From assembly GCA_900755005.1 (NCBI GenBank), contig CAAEEX010000033.1:1-29069 (forward strand): a DNA stretch of 29,069 bases. The letters run 5' to 3'. Below the pieces are notes generated by a model. It ran no database searches. It worked only from the letters and a program-made list of their open reading frames with translations, and was not told the origin of the DNA. The translations under genes and the position numbers were made by a program. Below, one piece after another: positions 1 through 6,972 of this stretch; position 1 is the first letter of the stretch, and each line of letters starts with the position of its first letter. The DNA comes from an uncultured Collinsella sp. GTDB lineage: Bacteria; Actinomycetota; Coriobacteriia; Coriobacteriales; Coriobacteriaceae.

Positions 1-3
1 AAA

Positions 4-29
4 CGTGCCGCCCCAAACGGGGCGGCACG
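4..29. terminator. Perfect GC-rich hairpin, probable terminator
   Basis: Two 11-base arms (4-14 and 19-29) pair perfectly around the 4-base loop AAAC. Read on the minus strand the stem is followed by at least three T at the window edge; read on the plus strand it is followed by CCATCTTTTAT. It could end the minus-strand stress-protein transcript, or a plus-strand gene lying left of the window. The direction is not decidable from this sequence. Confidence 0.6.
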
Positions 30-52
30 CCATCTTTTATCAGCCAACTCGC

Positions 53-183
53 TGAAGTAAGGCTGCGAAGGCTGCGGGGCCGGGAGGGGTTTCCTAAGGG
101 CACATCCCGCAGCCGCAACGCGGCGAGGACGTGCCTGTGGAAACCCCGCAGGCCCCGCGGCCGGTGGGAGCAACGCTACTTCA
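53..183. other. Long structured intergenic element (possible RNA)
   Basis: A series of nested complementary segments is visible: 53-59 with 177-183, 74-81 with 151-158, 86-94 with 139-147, 98-103 with 131-136 (one G-U pair), and 113-116 with 120-123. Together they form one long rod with internal loops. The outermost helix uses the last codons and stop of the stress-protein gene. Read in the minus direction it would be that gene's 3' untranslated region. I checked it by eye against 6S, SRP and tmRNA hallmarks and recognised none. Strand and function are unknown. Confidence 0.45.
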
Positions 184-613
184 CGACCAAAATGTCGCAG
201 TCCGTATTGCGCAGCAGGAACGTCGAAATCGAGCCCAGGAGCGCATACTTGATCGAGGATAGGCCGCGAGCGCCGCAGAGCACCAGGTCGGGCTTGACCA
301 CGTCGAGCATCTCGTCCTTGAGCGTCTCGCGAATACGACCGGCGCGAATCATGACCTCGACCTCGGGAATGTCGGGATTGGCCTTGGCCTCTTCGAGCTG
401 CTTGGCGATGGAGTTCTTAAATGCCTCCTCTAGGCCGTTGACCAGATCGACCGGATAGGAACCGGCACTCTCGAGTGCCGTGGAATCGATGACGTGGCCG
501 ATGATCAGCTTAGCGCCGTTGTTCGCGGCGACTTTGATGGCGCGTGCGAGCACAAAATCCTGCTGTTCAGTACCGTCGAGTGAAACAAATACCTTGGTGT
601 AGCCCTCGTTCAT
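176..613 (-). CDS. Universal stress protein, UspA family
   Basis: This 145-residue protein has the length and fold pattern of a single-domain UspA protein. It begins with a beta-strand (KVFVSLDGTE) and ends with the ATP-binding signature G-x2-G-x9-G-S (GARG, nine residues, GS) followed by a hydrophobic strand ending in ILVVK. Members with this signature bind ATP in the cytoplasm and support survival under starvation or stress; the precise role varies. The ATG is preceded by AAGGAGGAAACC, an excellent ribosome binding site, so the start is secure. It is divergent from the uppP gene, with a 250-base gap. The stop codon lies inside the structured element 53-183, and a hairpin at 4-29 may end the transcript. 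A -10-like TATAAC is seen at 704-709 (minus), without a clear -35. Confidence 0.9.
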   Translation of the reverse strand: MNEGYTKVFVSLDGTEQQDFVLARAIKVAANNGAKLIIGHVIDSTALESAGSYPVDLVNGLEEAFKNSIAKQLEEAKANPDIPEVEVMIRAGRIRETLKDEMLDVVKPDLVLCGARGLSSIKYALLGSISTFLLRNTDCDILVVK

Positions 614-863
614 GGTTTCCTCCTTGGTCTATCGCACGGGCGCGGGGCTCGTGCGTCGGGCGGGCGCGGGTGCGTTGACCGCCGGACACTTTATCTTGTT
701 GCAGTTATACCCAAGGATTTCGGTTTAACTGCTCGCAATTCTGTGAACGGGCGAGTTTTTTGGTAAGGGTAGGCGCGGTCGCACCGCCAACGGTTGATAA
801 TGGGACATCGCCCGCATCGTCCGCAGAACATCTACCGGCGGGTGTCTAACGAGGGGGGTCCCT

Positions 864-1844
864 TTGGATATTATCGAGCTTCTAAAGTCTGCCTTCATGG
901 GCCTGGTCGAGGGCATCACCGAATGGCTGCCCGTTTCGTCGACGGGTCACATGATCTTGGTGGATGAGTTCGTCAAGATGAACGTGAGCGAGACGTTCTG
1001 GAACATGTTCCTGGTCGTGATTCAGCTTGGTGCCATTCTGGCCGTCTGCGTGCTGTTTTTCCACGAGCTCAACCCGTTCTCGCCCAGCAAGGGCAAGGAG
1101 GGCCGTCGCGACACCTGGGTGCTGTGGGGCAAGATTGTGCTTGGCTGCATTCCTGCGGCGGCGATCGGCCTGCCGCTCAACGACTGGATGGAGGAGCATT
1201 TCTACAACGCTCCCGTCGTGGCGCTGGCGCTCATCGTGTACGGCGTGCTGTTTATCGTGATCGAGAACTGGCGCGCCAGCAAGCGCGAGGAAATGGCCGT
1301 TGCCGGTTCGTTTGGTTCGCGTGCGGTGGTGTCGGGTGGACGTCCCGCCGGTGCGCACTTTGCGGCGCCCGCCACGGCTACCGCTGAGGATGAGGACGAT
1401 GACGAGAACCTGGACTTTGGCTCCATCGCCACGCTCGAGGACCTGAGCTGGAAGACTGCGCTGGGTATCGGCTGCTTCCAGGTGCTTTCGCTGGTGCCTG
1501 GTACGTCTCGCTCCGGTTCTACCATCATCGGCGGCCTGCTGCTGGGATGCACGCGCTCGGTGGCGTCTAAGTTCACGTTCTTCCTGGCTATTCCCGTTAT
1601 GTTTGGCGCAAGTGCGCTCAAGCTGGTCAAGTACTTCATTAAGGGCGGCACCTTCGGCGCCAACGAGATCGCCATCCTGGGCGTGGGCTGCGTCGTGGCC
1701 TTTGTGGTTTCGCTCATCGCCATCAAGTGGCTTATGGGCTTTGTCCGTCGTCACGACTTTAAGTGCTTCGGCGTCTATCGCATCGTCCTGGGCATCGTAG
1801 TGCTCGCATACTTCTTTGTCCTGGAGCCCATGCTCGGCCTCTAA
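864..1844 (+). CDS. uppP: Undecaprenyl-diphosphatase UppP (BacA)
   Basis: This membrane phosphatase converts undecaprenyl diphosphate to the monophosphate, recycling the lipid carrier for peptidoglycan and other envelope polymers; overexpression gives bacitracin resistance in known cases. Both family motifs are present: the Glu-rich segment VEGITEWLPVSSTGH near residues 15-29 and PGTSRSG at 212-218. Several hydrophobic segments follow the usual pattern. At 326 residues it is about 50 longer than the E. coli enzyme. The extra length is a soluble, alanine-rich then acidic insert at about residues 138-190 (ends AEDEDDDENLDFG), placed before the second motif and probably cytoplasmic. The start is TTG at 864, with GAGGGGGG at 851-858 as ribosome binding site. 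A bidirectional terminator follows at 1891-1930. Confidence 0.93.
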   Translation: MDIIELLKSAFMGLVEGITEWLPVSSTGHMILVDEFVKMNVSETFWNMFLVVIQLGAILAVCVLFFHELNPFSPSKGKEGRRDTWVLWGKIVLGCIPAAAIGLPLNDWMEEHFYNAPVVALALIVYGVLFIVIENWRASKREEMAVAGSFGSRAVVSGGRPAGAHFAAPATATAEDEDDDENLDFGSIATLEDLSWKTALGIGCFQVLSLVPGTSRSGSTIIGGLLLGCTRSVASKFTFFLAIPVMFGASALKLVKYFIKGGTFGANEIAILGVGCVVAFVVSLIAIKWLMGFVRRHDFKCFGVYRIVLGIVVLAYFFVLEPMLGL

Positions 1845-1890
1845 CTTAGTTGACGCTGCGCGGCAGCCAGGGCGACAACTTGTCATTCAA

Positions 1891-1930
1891 AAGGCAAGAC
1901 ATGGCCAAAAGGCCTATGTCTTGCCTTTTT
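1891..1930. terminator. Bidirectional intrinsic terminator
   Basis: Arms 1891-1906 and 1911-1927 pair with a single bulged base around the loop AAAA. Five T follow on the plus strand, and the A-rich left flank gives a T-run on the minus strand. It lies between the convergent ends of uppP (plus) and the XRE regulator (minus), so it can serve both. Confidence 0.9.
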
Positions 1931-2025
1931 CATGCCAATTTGTTCGCCCTGGCCGCCGCTCGCTGCTGTGTCTGATTAGAAACCGTTCCGTGGCCACGTG
2001 CGAAAAGCCACTTGTTGTCTCGCGG

Positions 2026-2673
2026 CTACACAATGTCCATTGCGGCCCGATACCACACGACCACACCGATAATGCGAACACGTCTACGATCCAGAATGAG
2101 GTCGGGTGCAGTCGAGTCGTAGCTGTGCGTCGAAAGCACGATCGTGTTGTTTCCCATGCTGTATCTGCGAATCAGCACGCGGGCGGCGTCGATGGCTGCC
2201 ACCACCGTGCAGCCGTTGTATGGCTTTACATCTGGGTCGACCAGCAGCAGCGTGCCTTGGGGATACAGCAGCGTCATGTCCTTGTTGTTCATCTGCACGT
2301 ACGCGGCGTGCAGGTGCCTCTCTGCTATGTCGGAGGGGGTGAGCGTGGTGCCTACGTTTTGCAACGAGGTTCCATTTCCCGATCGCTTGATTCGCAGGAT
2401 GGGAAACGCGTCGCGAGTTTGCGGATTCAACCCCTCGCCCTTGGCGGAGCGTAGGGCCTCTCGTGCGGCAAGTCCTATGCTGGCGCTTAAGATGTCGTCT
2501 TCCGTCACACCGTACAGCTTGACCATCTTTTGGATATGTCTCGGTCGAATCGCCGTACGGTTTTTCTCCCATCGGCATACGGTTTCTTTTGCAACGCCAA
2601 GGTCGCGGGCAAATTCGGCCTGAGTGAGCCCCAACTGCTCGCGCAGGAGAGCTATGTTACTTCCCGTGTCCAT
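2026..2673 (-). CDS. XRE-family regulator with degenerate LexA/S24-like domain
   Basis: This 215-residue protein has an N-terminal Cro/C1 helix-turn-helix (about residues 5-60, with LTQAEFARDLGVAKETVCRW). The C-terminal half (about 115-212) has the strand pattern of the S24/LexA repressor domain: AAYVQM, then KDM, then YPQGTLLLVD, then NGCTVVA. Where self-cleaving members carry the Ser of a GDSM-like motif it has Asp132 (NNKDM), and the usual catalytic Lys region reads LIRR. It is therefore probably not a protease, and the domain may serve dimerisation or ligand sensing. The ATG at 2673 overlaps the stop of the upstream ADI-like gene as TAATG, which implies translational coupling. An upstream in-frame ATG at 2703 would sit inside that gene and is unlikely. 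It probably regulates the flanking arginine genes through the palindromes at 4000-4050; this is inference. Confidence 0.85.
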   Translation of the reverse strand: MDTGSNIALLREQLGLTQAEFARDLGVAKETVCRWEKNRTAIRPRHIQKMVKLYGVTEDDILSASIGLAAREALRSAKGEGLNPQTRDAFPILRIKRSGNGTSLQNVGTTLTPSDIAERHLHAAYVQMNNKDMTLLYPQGTLLLVDPDVKPYNGCTVVAAIDAARVLIRRYSMGNNTIVLSTHSYDSTAPDLILDRRRVRIIGVVVWYRAAMDIV

Positions 2674-3920
2674 TAATCCAGCTCGCGAACAAGTGGCATG
2701 CACAGGCAGTTGGGGCCACCAAACCCGCTCGTCAACTCGTCGAGGGAAATCTCTATGAGGTCAAAGCCGACTCGTGCGAGCTTGCGGTTCATGATGGCGT
2801 TGTTGGCCGAGACACACAGCTTATTGGGGGAGAGCACGAGGGTTTCCACGGCGGCTCCCTCTACGGTCCTGTTGACGCTTGGGGTTTCGCACGATATTGT
2901 CCGCACGCTGGGTACATCGGCAAGCAATGCCAACAGCTGGTCCAGGTTGCAATCGAGCGATGCGACCGTGCAGGTGCCCTGCTTGCGGCCGCGTTCAATC
3001 TTGTACGCGTGAAGGTTCTCGCCGATGGTCCGGTCGACCACGAAGGTCTCGGGATCGATGCGGTTGAGGTACGTATCCAGGTGGATGCGCGTGCCGTTCT
3101 CTTCCACCTCGACGACGTACACGGTGTCGACGGTGCTCTGAGGGTTCCAGAGCAGCGAGGCTGCGAGTACGTCGATCGCCGCAGGTTCGGTGCGCTGCGA
3201 CATGCCCACAAGTACGGTCTTCTCGTCCATGTTGAGGATGTCTCCGCCCTCGATATGGAAGGAGCTCTCGGGCTCGAACCACAGGGGAGCGTCTTTAAAC
3301 ATAGGGTGATGGCGGAAGACGACGGCATGGAGCGTGGCCTCGTGGTTGCGATCGTTCCAGTACATGTGGTTGCAGCATACGCCGTTGCCCACGACCACAG
3401 ACGGGTCGCGGGTAAAGAACAGCGTGTTCATGGGGTTGACCATGAGCCCGTGGGGGTTGAAGCCCATGCCGACCGTCTGCGCGAGCGAAGAAGTCGCCGT
3501 GGGTAGGTCGAGCACATCCTCGTAGCGCATGCCGGCGAGCATCATATTTACCAGATTTGTTGCGGATGTAGCCTTCTCAAGACGGGCACGCAGGGCGCCT
3601 AGCAGCTCGTTGCCGCTCACGCTGCAGGTTCTGAGGAACGACTCGGTCAGCTCGCGCCGTGCCTGCTCGTCGTGCTCGACGGTTTCGATCACGAGGTCCT
3701 TAAGGTATACAACCTCTATGCCGCAGCTCTCGAATGCGGCGACTAAGCTGCTGTGCTCCTCCATCGCCTTGTCGTAATCGAAGCGCGTGCGCGAAGGGCG
3801 TAACGTGAAGACGCTGTTGAACTCGTCGGACGTAAAGTTTGTGGTCTCAATGCCAGGGGAGTGGACCAGGACCTTTTTGAGCGTCCCCGTTTCGTTGGCG
3901 ACGTGTAGTGCGTTTTGCAT
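2673..3920 (-). CDS. Divergent arginine deiminase-like protein
   Basis: This 415-residue protein belongs to the guanidino-modifying deiminase family. Catalytic features are recognisable: FFTRDPS with Asp172, FHIEGGDIL with Glu224, IHLDTY with His280 and Asp282, and the nucleophile Cys405 in GGPNCLCMP. It differs from the canonical ArcA at 5644-6894 in the substrate-binding parts. The last loop is SGFGGPNC instead of RGRGGPRC, so the Arg that gates the active site in known ADIs is Phe400. The segment matching QWNDGSNT is VEGAAVETL, and the RNKVTN segment is ANNAIMN. It could be a low-activity ADI, an enzyme for another guanidino compound, or a sensor. The ATG has GGAG about seven bases upstream. 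It is the first gene of a two-gene unit with the XRE regulator, divergent from the arc operon. Confidence 0.85.
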   Translation of the reverse strand: MQNALHVANETGTLKKVLVHSPGIETTNFTSDEFNSVFTLRPSRTRFDYDKAMEEHSSLVAAFESCGIEVVYLKDLVIETVEHDEQARRELTESFLRTCSVSGNELLGALRARLEKATSATNLVNMMLAGMRYEDVLDLPTATSSLAQTVGMGFNPHGLMVNPMNTLFFTRDPSVVVGNGVCCNHMYWNDRNHEATLHAVVFRHHPMFKDAPLWFEPESSFHIEGGDILNMDEKTVLVGMSQRTEPAAIDVLAASLLWNPQSTVDTVYVVEVEENGTRIHLDTYLNRIDPETFVVDRTIGENLHAYKIERGRKQGTCTVASLDCNLDQLLALLADVPSVRTISCETPSVNRTVEGAAVETLVLSPNKLCVSANNAIMNRKLARVGFDLIEISLDELTSGFGGPNCLCMPLVRELD

Positions 3921-3999
3921 ACCTATCTCCGTATCTCGTGCATCTGTATATAGGCTCTGCAGCGCAATGCCGCGCCGTGATGTTACCTAGTTCTGGTTA

Positions 4000-4018
4000 A
4001 TTGACATTATATATCAAT
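4000..4018. promoter_or_regulatory. Palindromic operator candidate 1
   Basis: A 19-base site with 8-base arms ATTGACAT and ATATCAAT separated by TAT has one mismatch from perfect symmetry. It shares arm sequence and geometry with the site at 4032-4050. On the minus strand it overlaps a TATAAT-like -10 (4006-4011) for the ADI-like gene, so a bound protein would be expected to block that promoter. Confidence 0.6.
4006..4011 (-). promoter_or_regulatory. Candidate -10 for the ADI-like gene
   Basis: Read on the minus strand this is TATAAT in the context GATATATAATG, about 90 bases before the ATG of the divergent ADI-like gene. No good -35 lies 16-18 bases upstream. The promoter may therefore need an activator, or the match may be part of the AT-rich operator only. 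Confidence 0.35.
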
Positions 4019-4031
4019 CGTCAATTTACGT

Positions 4032-4050
4032 ATTGACATTTAATGTCAAT
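4032..4050. promoter_or_regulatory. Palindromic operator candidate 2 (perfect)
   Basis: The arms ATTGACAT and ATGTCAAT are perfect reverse complements around TTA. The centre lies 32 bases from the centre of site 1, close to three helical turns, so both sites would face the same side of the DNA. A further half site, GTCAA, lies at 4020-4024 between them. The AT-rich patch stands out from its GC-rich surroundings. The binder is unknown; the coupled XRE regulator is the obvious candidate. Confidence 0.65.
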
Positions 4051-4181
4051 CGGCATGACGTTTGCAGCTGTAAACGGTGCCATCGGGCGCAGCGCGTGCG
4101 GCGCGTGCGACGCGAGGTCCAACAATGGACTCACATCAAACAGGCGCTGCGGCGCCATGGAAGAAGCAATAAGGAGGAGAC

Positions 4182-5615
4182 ATGGCTGAAGAAAAGAAGA
4201 AGTTCCAAGTGCCTCATGTCTACACCATCATCTTCGCGTTAATGGTGGTGTTCGCGGCCCTCACGTGGCTCGTCCCCTCGGGTGCCTTCGAGCGCACCGA
4301 GGTCGCCGGCCGTGAGGTCACCGTAGCCGGTACCTATCAGGAGGTCGATAAGGTCTCCGTCGATGAGGACGGTGCGACCGTCGATCTTCGTCAGGGTGTC
4401 TTCGACGTTCTGCAGGCCCCCGCGGTCGGTATCCAGCAGGCCGTCGAGGTCGTCGCGTTCATCCTCATCGTCGGCGGTTCCTTCCAGGTAATCACCGCGA
4501 CAGGCGCCATCACTAACGGTATGAGCCGCGTGGTCAGGCGTTTCGAGAAGCGCGACATCCTGATCATCCCCATCTGCATGGCACTGTTCGCGCTCGGTGG
4601 CACCACCTTCGGCATGGCCGAGGAGACCCTGCCGTTCTTCGCCATCTTCCTTCCCATCATGATGTCCATGGGATTCGACTCGATGACCGCCTTCATGGTC
4701 GTCTTCGTCGGTGCCCGTATCGGATACATCGCCTCGACCATCAACCCCTTCAGCGTCCTTATCGCCCAGGGCGTCATCGGTATCCAGGGTAACCCCCAGC
4801 TGTGGCTGCGCATGATCGCCTTCGTGGTCCTCACCATCGTGGGCATCGCCTGGGTCACTATGTATGCCCGCCACGTCAAGAAGAACCCCGAGTCCTCCAT
4901 CACCTATAAGGACGACTTCGCCAAGCGCGAGGAGTTCTCCGTCAACGATAAAGCGCTGGAGGTCGAGTTCACCGGTCGCCAGAAGGCCATCCTGGCTATC
5001 TTCGTCGCCGGTATGTGCGCCATCATCTGGGGTCTCGTCACCCAGGGTTGGTACATGAACGAGATCGCCGGCATCTTCCTGGCCATGGGCCTGCTCTCCG
5101 GCATCATCGGCGGCATGAACGAGGCCACCATCGCCCGTGAGTTCGTCGCCGGTATCAAGGACTTCGCGTTCTCCGCTATCGTCGTCGGCCTCGCCCGCGG
5201 CATCCTCGTCATCGCCAACAACGGCATGATCATCGACACGATCCTCAACGCCATGGCCACGGGTCTGGCAGGTATCCCCTCCGTACTGTTCACCACTATC
5301 CTGTACGCGGTGGACAACGTGCTGGCCATCCTCGTTCCCAGCTCCTCGGGCATCGCAGCCCTCACCATGCCCATCTTCGGTCCCCTGACCGAGCTCATGG
5401 GCCTCAATCCCGAGGGCGCCGTTACCGCGCTCTCCATGGGTGGGACCACTATGTCCCTCATCTGCCCTACGAGCGCCATCCTCGTCGCCGGTCTGGGCGT
5501 CTGCAAGATCTCCCTTGGCCAGTGGTGGAAGACGGCATGGAAGTTCTTCCTCGTCGTCACTGTTATCAACCTCGTGTTCGTATCCGTTTCCAGCATGCTC
5601 CCCGTCGTGGGGTAG
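4182..5615 (+). CDS. YfcC-family transporter, probable arginine/ornithine exchanger
   Basis: This 477-residue integral membrane protein has about a dozen hydrophobic segments. The first follows a short basic N-terminus (MAEEKKK), and a polar loop sits at about residues 38-70. The sequence pattern (WLVPSGAFER near the start, repeated glycine-rich helices, PSSSGIAALTMPIFGPL late) matches the YfcC family of predicted basic amino acid antiporters. Its position directly before arcA and arcB points to exchange of arginine for ornithine across the membrane; substrate and stoichiometry are inferred from context. The ATG follows AATAAGGAGGAGAC, a strong ribosome binding site. The gap to arcA is 28 bases. 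Codon choice is strongly biased to C-ending codons, as in the next two genes, which suggests high expression. Confidence 0.85.
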   Translation: MAEEKKKFQVPHVYTIIFALMVVFAALTWLVPSGAFERTEVAGREVTVAGTYQEVDKVSVDEDGATVDLRQGVFDVLQAPAVGIQQAVEVVAFILIVGGSFQVITATGAITNGMSRVVRRFEKRDILIIPICMALFALGGTTFGMAEETLPFFAIFLPIMMSMGFDSMTAFMVVFVGARIGYIASTINPFSVLIAQGVIGIQGNPQLWLRMIAFVVLTIVGIAWVTMYARHVKKNPESSITYKDDFAKREEFSVNDKALEVEFTGRQKAILAIFVAGMCAIIWGLVTQGWYMNEIAGIFLAMGLLSGIIGGMNEATIAREFVAGIKDFAFSAIVVGLARGILVIANNGMIIDTILNAMATGLAGIPSVLFTTILYAVDNVLAILVPSSSGIAALTMPIFGPLTELMGLNPEGAVTALSMGGTTMSLICPTSAILVAGLGVCKISLGQWWKTAWKFFLVVTVINLVFVSVSSMLPVVG

Positions 5616-5643
5616 CGTGTAACCTTCAGAAAGGTTAGTCAAC

Positions 5644-6894
5644 ATGTCAACAATCAAGGGACTTAACGTCCACAGCGAGATCGGCCAGCTGAAGCGCGTC
5701 ATGGTCCACCGTCCGGGCAAGGACCTGGTTAACCTGCGCCCCGAGGACTTCGAGAAGGTCTGGATCCACGACGCTTTCGATCTCGACTGGGCTCACAAGG
5801 AACATGACGCCTTCACCGACCTCCTGCGCGGCGCCGGTGCCGAGGTTCTCTACATGGAGAAGATGCTTGCCGAAACCATGGACCTCGTGCCCAACGCACG
5901 TGGCGAGTTCTTCGAGAAGTTCATCTCCGAGGCGAATATCGCCAACCCCACGCTCGAGGCTGTCGTACGCGAGAAGCTCTCGTCCATCAAGGACAACTAC
6001 GAGTTCGTGCTCGCCTGCATGGGTGGTCTGTACTATCGCGACCTGGACATCCCGGCCACTTCGGCCTCCCTGTCCATTCTGGATTCCGAAGACGCCAAGC
6101 CCGAGGACCTCGTGGTCTACCCGCTGCCCAGCTCCTACTTCTCCCGCGATCCTCTGGCGGTCGTAGGCCACGGCGTATGCCTCAACAAGATGTACTGGCC
6201 CCAACGCAACCGCGAGACCATCTTCTACGGCACCATCCTCGCCAACCACCCCGACTACGCCGGCACCCCCGTGTGGTACAACCACGATTCCAAGTACCAC
6301 ATTGAGGGCGGCGACATCCTGAACATCAACGGCAAGACGCTCGCCATCGGCATCTCGCAGCGCACCTCTCCCGAGGCTATCGACGAGCTCGCCCAGAACA
6401 TGTTCTGGGGTGAGGTACCTTCCGAGATCGAGGCAATCTACGCGATTAAGATCCCTTACGGCTACGCCTTCATGCACCTCGACACCGTCTTCACCCAGGT
6501 CGACTACGACAAGTTCACCGTCTATCCCGGTATCTTTGACTGCCTCAAGGTCTACCGCCTTACCCGTGGCGCCAAGCCCGGCGAGGTCGCCATCGAGGAG
6601 ATCGACGATACCCTCGAGCACATCCTCGAGGCAGCCACCGGCGTCGACAAGGTCACCTTGCTCGAGTGCGGCGGTGGAGATCCCATCGAGGCCTCCCGCG
6701 AGCAGTGGAACGACGGTTCCAACACCTTGGCTGTGGCTCCCGGCAAGGTTCTCGTGTACGAACGCAACAAGGTTACCAACGACATTCTCTACAAGGCTGG
6801 TGTCGAGTTGCTCGTCGCTCCCTCCGAGGAGCTCTCCCGCGGCCGTGGCGGCCCCCGCTGCATGACCATGCCCTTCGAGCGCGCCGATATCTAG
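5644..6894 (+). CDS. arcA: Arginine deiminase
   Basis: This cytoplasmic enzyme hydrolyses L-arginine to L-citrulline and ammonia, the first step of the ADI pathway. At 416 residues it has the usual length. Catalytic residues expected for the family are visible: Asp169 in FSRDP, Glu221 in HIEGGD, His278 and Asp280 in MHLDT, and Cys406 in RGRGGPRCMTMP. The gating Arg401 is present, as are QWNDGSNT and RNKVTN near the C-terminus. This makes it the functional ArcA of the window, in contrast to the divergent copy at 2673-3920. The ATG at 5644 follows AGAAAGGTTAG. It is the second gene of the transporter-arcA-arcB operon, and a 9-bp hairpin separates it from arcB. Confidence 0.96.
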   Translation: MSTIKGLNVHSEIGQLKRVMVHRPGKDLVNLRPEDFEKVWIHDAFDLDWAHKEHDAFTDLLRGAGAEVLYMEKMLAETMDLVPNARGEFFEKFISEANIANPTLEAVVREKLSSIKDNYEFVLACMGGLYYRDLDIPATSASLSILDSEDAKPEDLVVYPLPSSYFSRDPLAVVGHGVCLNKMYWPQRNRETIFYGTILANHPDYAGTPVWYNHDSKYHIEGGDILNINGKTLAIGISQRTSPEAIDELAQNMFWGEVPSEIEAIYAIKIPYGYAFMHLDTVFTQVDYDKFTVYPGIFDCLKVYRLTRGAKPGEVAIEEIDDTLEHILEAATGVDKVTLLECGGGDPIEASREQWNDGSNTLAVAPGKVLVYERNKVTNDILYKAGVELLVAPSEELSRGRGGPRCMTMPFERADI

Positions 6895-6907
6895 TCCTCC
6901 CCCTCGC

Positions 6908-6939
6908 TCGGCGCCCGTTTCCAATCCTGTGGGCGCCGA
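6908..6939 (+). other. Intercistronic hairpin between arcA and arcB
   Basis: Arms 6908-6916 (TCGGCGCCC) and 6931-6939 (GGGCGCCGA) pair perfectly around a 14-base loop. No T-run follows, so it is not a normal terminator. A role in mRNA processing, or in the relative expression of arcA and arcB, is plausible. Confidence 0.5.
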
Positions 6940-6972
6940 CTACCTCGCAACCTTCGTTAGAAAGGACCCATC

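Noticed and set aside
53..183. 6S RNA, SRP RNA or tmRNA
   Set aside because: The rod shape invites a 6S or SRP call, but the SRP GGAA-type tetraloop with its conserved flank, the tmRNA tag and tRNA-like ends, and a large symmetric 6S bubble are not visible.
725..762. Terminator in the usp/uppP gap (CTCGC...GCGAG followed by six T)
   Set aside because: The stem is only five or six base pairs with a long loop, and no transcript needs to end there between divergent genes.
2698..3990. Several short plus-strand frames across the ADI-like gene
   Set aside because: They are antisense to a full-length protein with clear catalytic motifs and have no start signals of their own.
4000..4050. FNR, CRP or ArgR boxes as the explanation of the palindromes
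   Set aside because: FNR sites have TTGAT-N4-ATCAA spacing, CRP sites TGTGA-N6-TCACA, and ARG boxes are built on TGAAT/ATTCA. The sites here are TTGAC-N7-GTCAA and fit none of them.
4239..5720. A 493-codon open frame on the minus strand
   Set aside because: It is antisense to the YfcC-type transporter and very rich in Asp, Gly and His, which is the expected reverse image of a membrane-protein gene.
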